NCBI GenBank assembly: GCA_903927685.1
Contig: CAIYOB010000286.1
Coordinates: forward strand, 1-9,899
Source of the DNA: an uncultured Planctomycetaceae bacterium
Lineage (GTDB): Bacteria > Planctomycetota > Planctomycetia > Pirellulales > Pirellulaceae
Length of the DNA stretch: 9,899 bases
Reading direction: 5' to 3'
The stretch's first letter is position 1. Each line of letters begins with the position of its first letter. The position numbers were made by a program, and so were the translations under genes. Of this stretch, positions 8,435 through 9,899 are shown in pieces. The notes under the pieces are model-generated. The model was given only the letters and a program-made list of their open reading frames with translations. It had not been told where the DNA came from and ran no database searches.

Positions 8435-8479
8435 CCCGCGCGAGAGTTCTCGGAGGTGATTGTCCGTTCACCGCGCGGG
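8435..8479 (-). repeat. Inverted repeat at the junction of the gene relic and the kinase 5' region
   Basis: CCCGCGCG (8435-8442) and CGCGCGGG (8472-8479) are perfect 8-bp inverted arms. Between them GGTGA (8455-8459) and TCACC (8468-8472) form a second, smaller stem with an 8-nt loop that overlaps the outer arm by one base, so the two are alternatives. The element lies 56-100 bp before the preferred kinase start, exactly where the relic's coding signal fades. It may be a relic terminator, a leader structure or a recombination scar; none is proven. Confidence 0.35.
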
Positions 8480-9057
8480 TCTGTCAAGACGGGCTCGGGG
8501 CCGGCGCGATCGAGGATGATGTGGCCGTTCATGGTAAAGTTGTCCTCGCCGCTGCGGGGCAGGCGGTGATTGGCGAACAGGCCGTCTTCCCCGGTGTTAA
8601 CTTGGATCGCCGCCCGACTCCAGGTCGCCGTGTACCGTTGCCACGGCTTCTGGCCGATGGCCAAGTCGGGCTTCGTGGGATCCGCCAGGGCGGCGTTTTG
8701 CAGCCGGCAGCCGGCGACCAGGCGATTGCGACCGCAGGTGTGGTTCTCGGCTGCCTCGAAGTACACGCGCCCGTGTTTGATGTCGAGGTCCACGACGCCA
8801 CAATTGGCAGCAGTGACTGGATCCGGCAAATGAATGCCATTGAAGGCCGTATCCACCGGCGTGCCCGCACCCTGGTCGGAGAACTGGAAGCGGGGGAAGT
8901 CGAGCTGGTTGGGCGGGGGCCGGTTTGGCGGAGGCGTTCGTCCGCCGGTTCGCGGGCGGCAGTTAATTTCCGACGCGATTGCCGGTTGACTGATCAACGA
9001 GGGAGTGGTCACGCTGGAGGCCGGCAAGAACTGGGGGCGCTCCGTTCGTACCTTGCG
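8464..9057 (-). pseudogene. In-frame relic of an unrelated gene, probably a right-handed beta-helix protein
   Basis: About 198 codons, free of stops and with the same GC3-rich codon use as its neighbours, read like real protein: NGIHLPDP, an asparagine/glycine-rich run with ENHTCGRNRLVAGCRLQNA, then KPWQRYT, GLFANHRLP and DNFTMNGHIILDRAG. The spaced GRNR, GCRLQN and ANHRLP units resemble rungs of parallel beta-helix proteins common in planctomycetes; this family call is from memory and is tentative. There is no credible start: the frame opens only at a TTG (9165) inside the divergent DUF1295 gene, and no signal peptide is present although such proteins are usually secreted. Towards the kinase the coding character stops near 8465, well short of a full beta-helix. 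A proline-rich patch (RTPPPNRPPPN, about 8925-8957) precedes the helix-like part. The best reading is a fragment missing both ends whose frame runs on into the kinase by chance. The alternative is that it is a true N-terminal domain of that kinase. Confidence 0.5.
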
Positions 9058-9113
9058 GCTAGTTCCAGGCACCAACGTTGAATTCAGCCTTATCCGACCG
9101 CCGGGGGTAATGC

Positions 9114-9117
9114 GGAG
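9114..9117 (+). promoter_or_regulatory. Ribosome binding site of the DUF1295 gene
   Basis: GGAG ends 8 nt before the ATG at 9126, a normal Shine-Dalgarno distance. It supports this start over later in-frame Met codons. I saw no convincing -35/-10 pair in the 68 bp between the relic and this gene. Confidence 0.6.
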
Positions 9118-9125
9118 CAACCGCC

Positions 9126-9899
9126 ATGACTTTGGGTTCCATCCTGCTGGTGAATGCGGGCGCAATTGCGGCGCTGATGCTGGCCTTGTGGGCGGTCAGC
9201 CTGTGGCGGTGCGATGTGAGCATCGTCGACATCTTCTGGGGACTCGGTTTCGTCCTGGTTGCCTGGAGCACCTGCCTGGCGGTCCCCGAGGACGGCGTGC
9301 GCAGCTGGATTCTGACCGGCTTGACGACGGCCTGGGGCCTGCGGCTGGCCGGCTACCTGGCTTGGCGGAATCACGGCCAGCCGGAGGACTACCGATATCG
9401 GGCCATGCGCGAGGCGTACGGCGTGCGGTTTCGCTGGGTCAGCCTGTGGCTGGTTTTCGGCCTGCAGGGCGGATTGATGTGGACCGTGGCGATGCCGCTT
9501 CAGGTTGGCCAGTCGTCGGCGGCGGCCTGGAGTTGGCTGGACGCCGCAGGGATCGTGATCTGGACGACGGGCTTGATGTTCGAATCGGTCGGCGACCTGC
9601 AACTGGCACGCTTCAAGTCCGATCCGGCCCATCGCGGGCAAGTCCTGGATCGCGGGCTGTGGCGATACACGCGGCACCCGAACTATTTTGGCGACTTTCT
9701 CGTCTGGTGGGGACTGTACCTGATCGCCGCGGCGGGCGGCGCGTGGTGGACCGTGTTCAGCCCCGCGCTGATGACCTTCTTATTGCTGCGCGTGTCCGGC
9801 GTGACCCTGCTGGAGAAATCGCTCAAGTCGCGAACCGCCGGCTACGAAGACTACGTCCGCCGCACCCGTCCGTTCTTTCCCTGGCCGCCGAAGAGGGAG
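9126..9899 (+). CDS. DUF1295-family membrane protein (steroid 5-alpha-reductase-like), 3' end outside the window
   Basis: The frame is open for 258 codons to the right edge with no stop. The family is usually about 260 residues, so only the last few codons are probably missing. It is a polytopic inner-membrane protein: hydrophobic spans at about 5-25, 35-53, 61-80, 104-123, 138-155 and 190-222. Family landmarks are VSIVDIFWG (31-39), a GDLQLARFKSDP loop (156-167) and the diagnostic RYTRHPNYFGDFLVWWG (180-196), ending in RTRPFFPWPPK. This C-terminal core is shared with steroid 5-alpha-reductases and isoprenylcysteine methyltransferases, which bind NADPH or S-adenosylmethionine. The substrate of DUF1295 proteins is not established. 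Relatives often sit beside cyclopropane-fatty-acid-synthase-like genes, so a lipid role is plausible, but the right-hand neighbours are not in this window. It is divergent from the signalling genes and probably independent of them. The family call is firm; the biochemical role is open. Confidence 0.92.
   Translation, partial: MTLGSILLVNAGAIAALMLALWAVSLWRCDVSIVDIFWGLGFVLVAWSTCLAVPEDGVRSWILTGLTTAWGLRLAGYLAWRNHGQPEDYRYRAMREAYGVRFRWVSLWLVFGLQGGLMWTVAMPLQVGQSSAAAWSWLDAAGIVIWTTGLMFESVGDLQLARFKSDPAHRGQVLDRGLWRYTRHPNYFGDFLVWWGLYLIAAAGGAWWTVFSPALMTFLLLRVSGVTLLEKSLKSRTAGYEDYVRRTRPFFPWPPKRE

Noticed and set aside
8374..9081. Plus-strand 235-codon frame opposite the gene relic
   Set aside because: It is again the exact antisense register of the minus-strand relic, with no recognisable motif. 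Its openness is itself mild evidence that the minus strand was once coding.
9078..9111. Promoter for the DUF1295 gene from TTGAAT (9078-9083) and GGTAAT (9106-9111)
   Set aside because: The spacer is 22 bp, too long for a normal sigma70 promoter, and no better pair was found.
6808..9165. 785-residue version of the sensor kinase starting at TTG 9165
   Set aside because: The start lies inside the divergent DUF1295 gene, and the first 36 codons overlap that gene or the gap. The next 200 resemble an unrelated extracellular-type protein. The ATG at 8379 gives a complete normal kinase.
1..9899. Mobile element, CRISPR array or defence system
   Set aside because: No transposase, integrase, nuclease or regularly spaced repeats are visible on either strand. 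The STAND ATPase here is part of a sensor kinase rather than a defence protein.

Overview
The window is a GC-rich chromosomal segment from a bacterium that I cannot place firmly. Three things suggest a planctomycete or a similar large-genome, signalling-rich lineage: a very large AAA-ATPase hybrid histidine kinase, soluble multi-PAS kinases, and the relic of what looks like a right-handed beta-helix protein. This is inference from family habits, not proof. Codon use is strongly GC3-biased. Leu TTA/CTA and Ser TCA are so rare that the strand opposite each real gene carries long open frames, all of which I treat as shadows.

Layout from left to right: (1) positions 1-106 hold the region downstream of the giant kinase, including an 8-bp-arm hairpin; (2) 107-6046 on the minus strand is a 1979-residue hybrid sensor kinase, ordered STAND/AAA ATPase, TPR-like helical repeats, coiled coil, PAS, PAS, HisKA, HATPase_c, REC, His-less helical spacer, REC; (3) 6047-6153 is a 107-bp gap with a weak promoter candidate for the giant kinase; (4) 6154-6804 minus is a NarL/LuxR-type response regulator; (5) 6808-8379 minus is a soluble PAS-PAS HisKA_3 (HPK7) histidine kinase, ending 3 bp before the regulator starts; (6) about 8464-9057 minus is an in-frame relic of an unrelated gene, probably a beta-helix protein, left between the kinase and its divergent neighbour; (7) 9126-9899 plus is a DUF1295-family membrane protein, open at the right edge of the window.

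The kinase at 6808-8379 and the regulator at 6154-6804 form a textbook NarL-type two-component pair, probably translationally coupled. The giant hybrid kinase is read in the same direction just downstream. It may be transcribed with the pair or from its own promoter, and it may feed the same regulator or an unlinked partner. Nothing in the window shows what signal is sensed. No kinase here has an evident transmembrane segment, so all three signalling proteins are predicted to be cytoplasmic. The DUF1295 gene is divergent and looks functionally unrelated. I saw no tRNA, rRNA, CRISPR array or transposase. The least ordinary items are the giant kinase's architecture and the gene relic fused in frame upstream of the smaller kinase.
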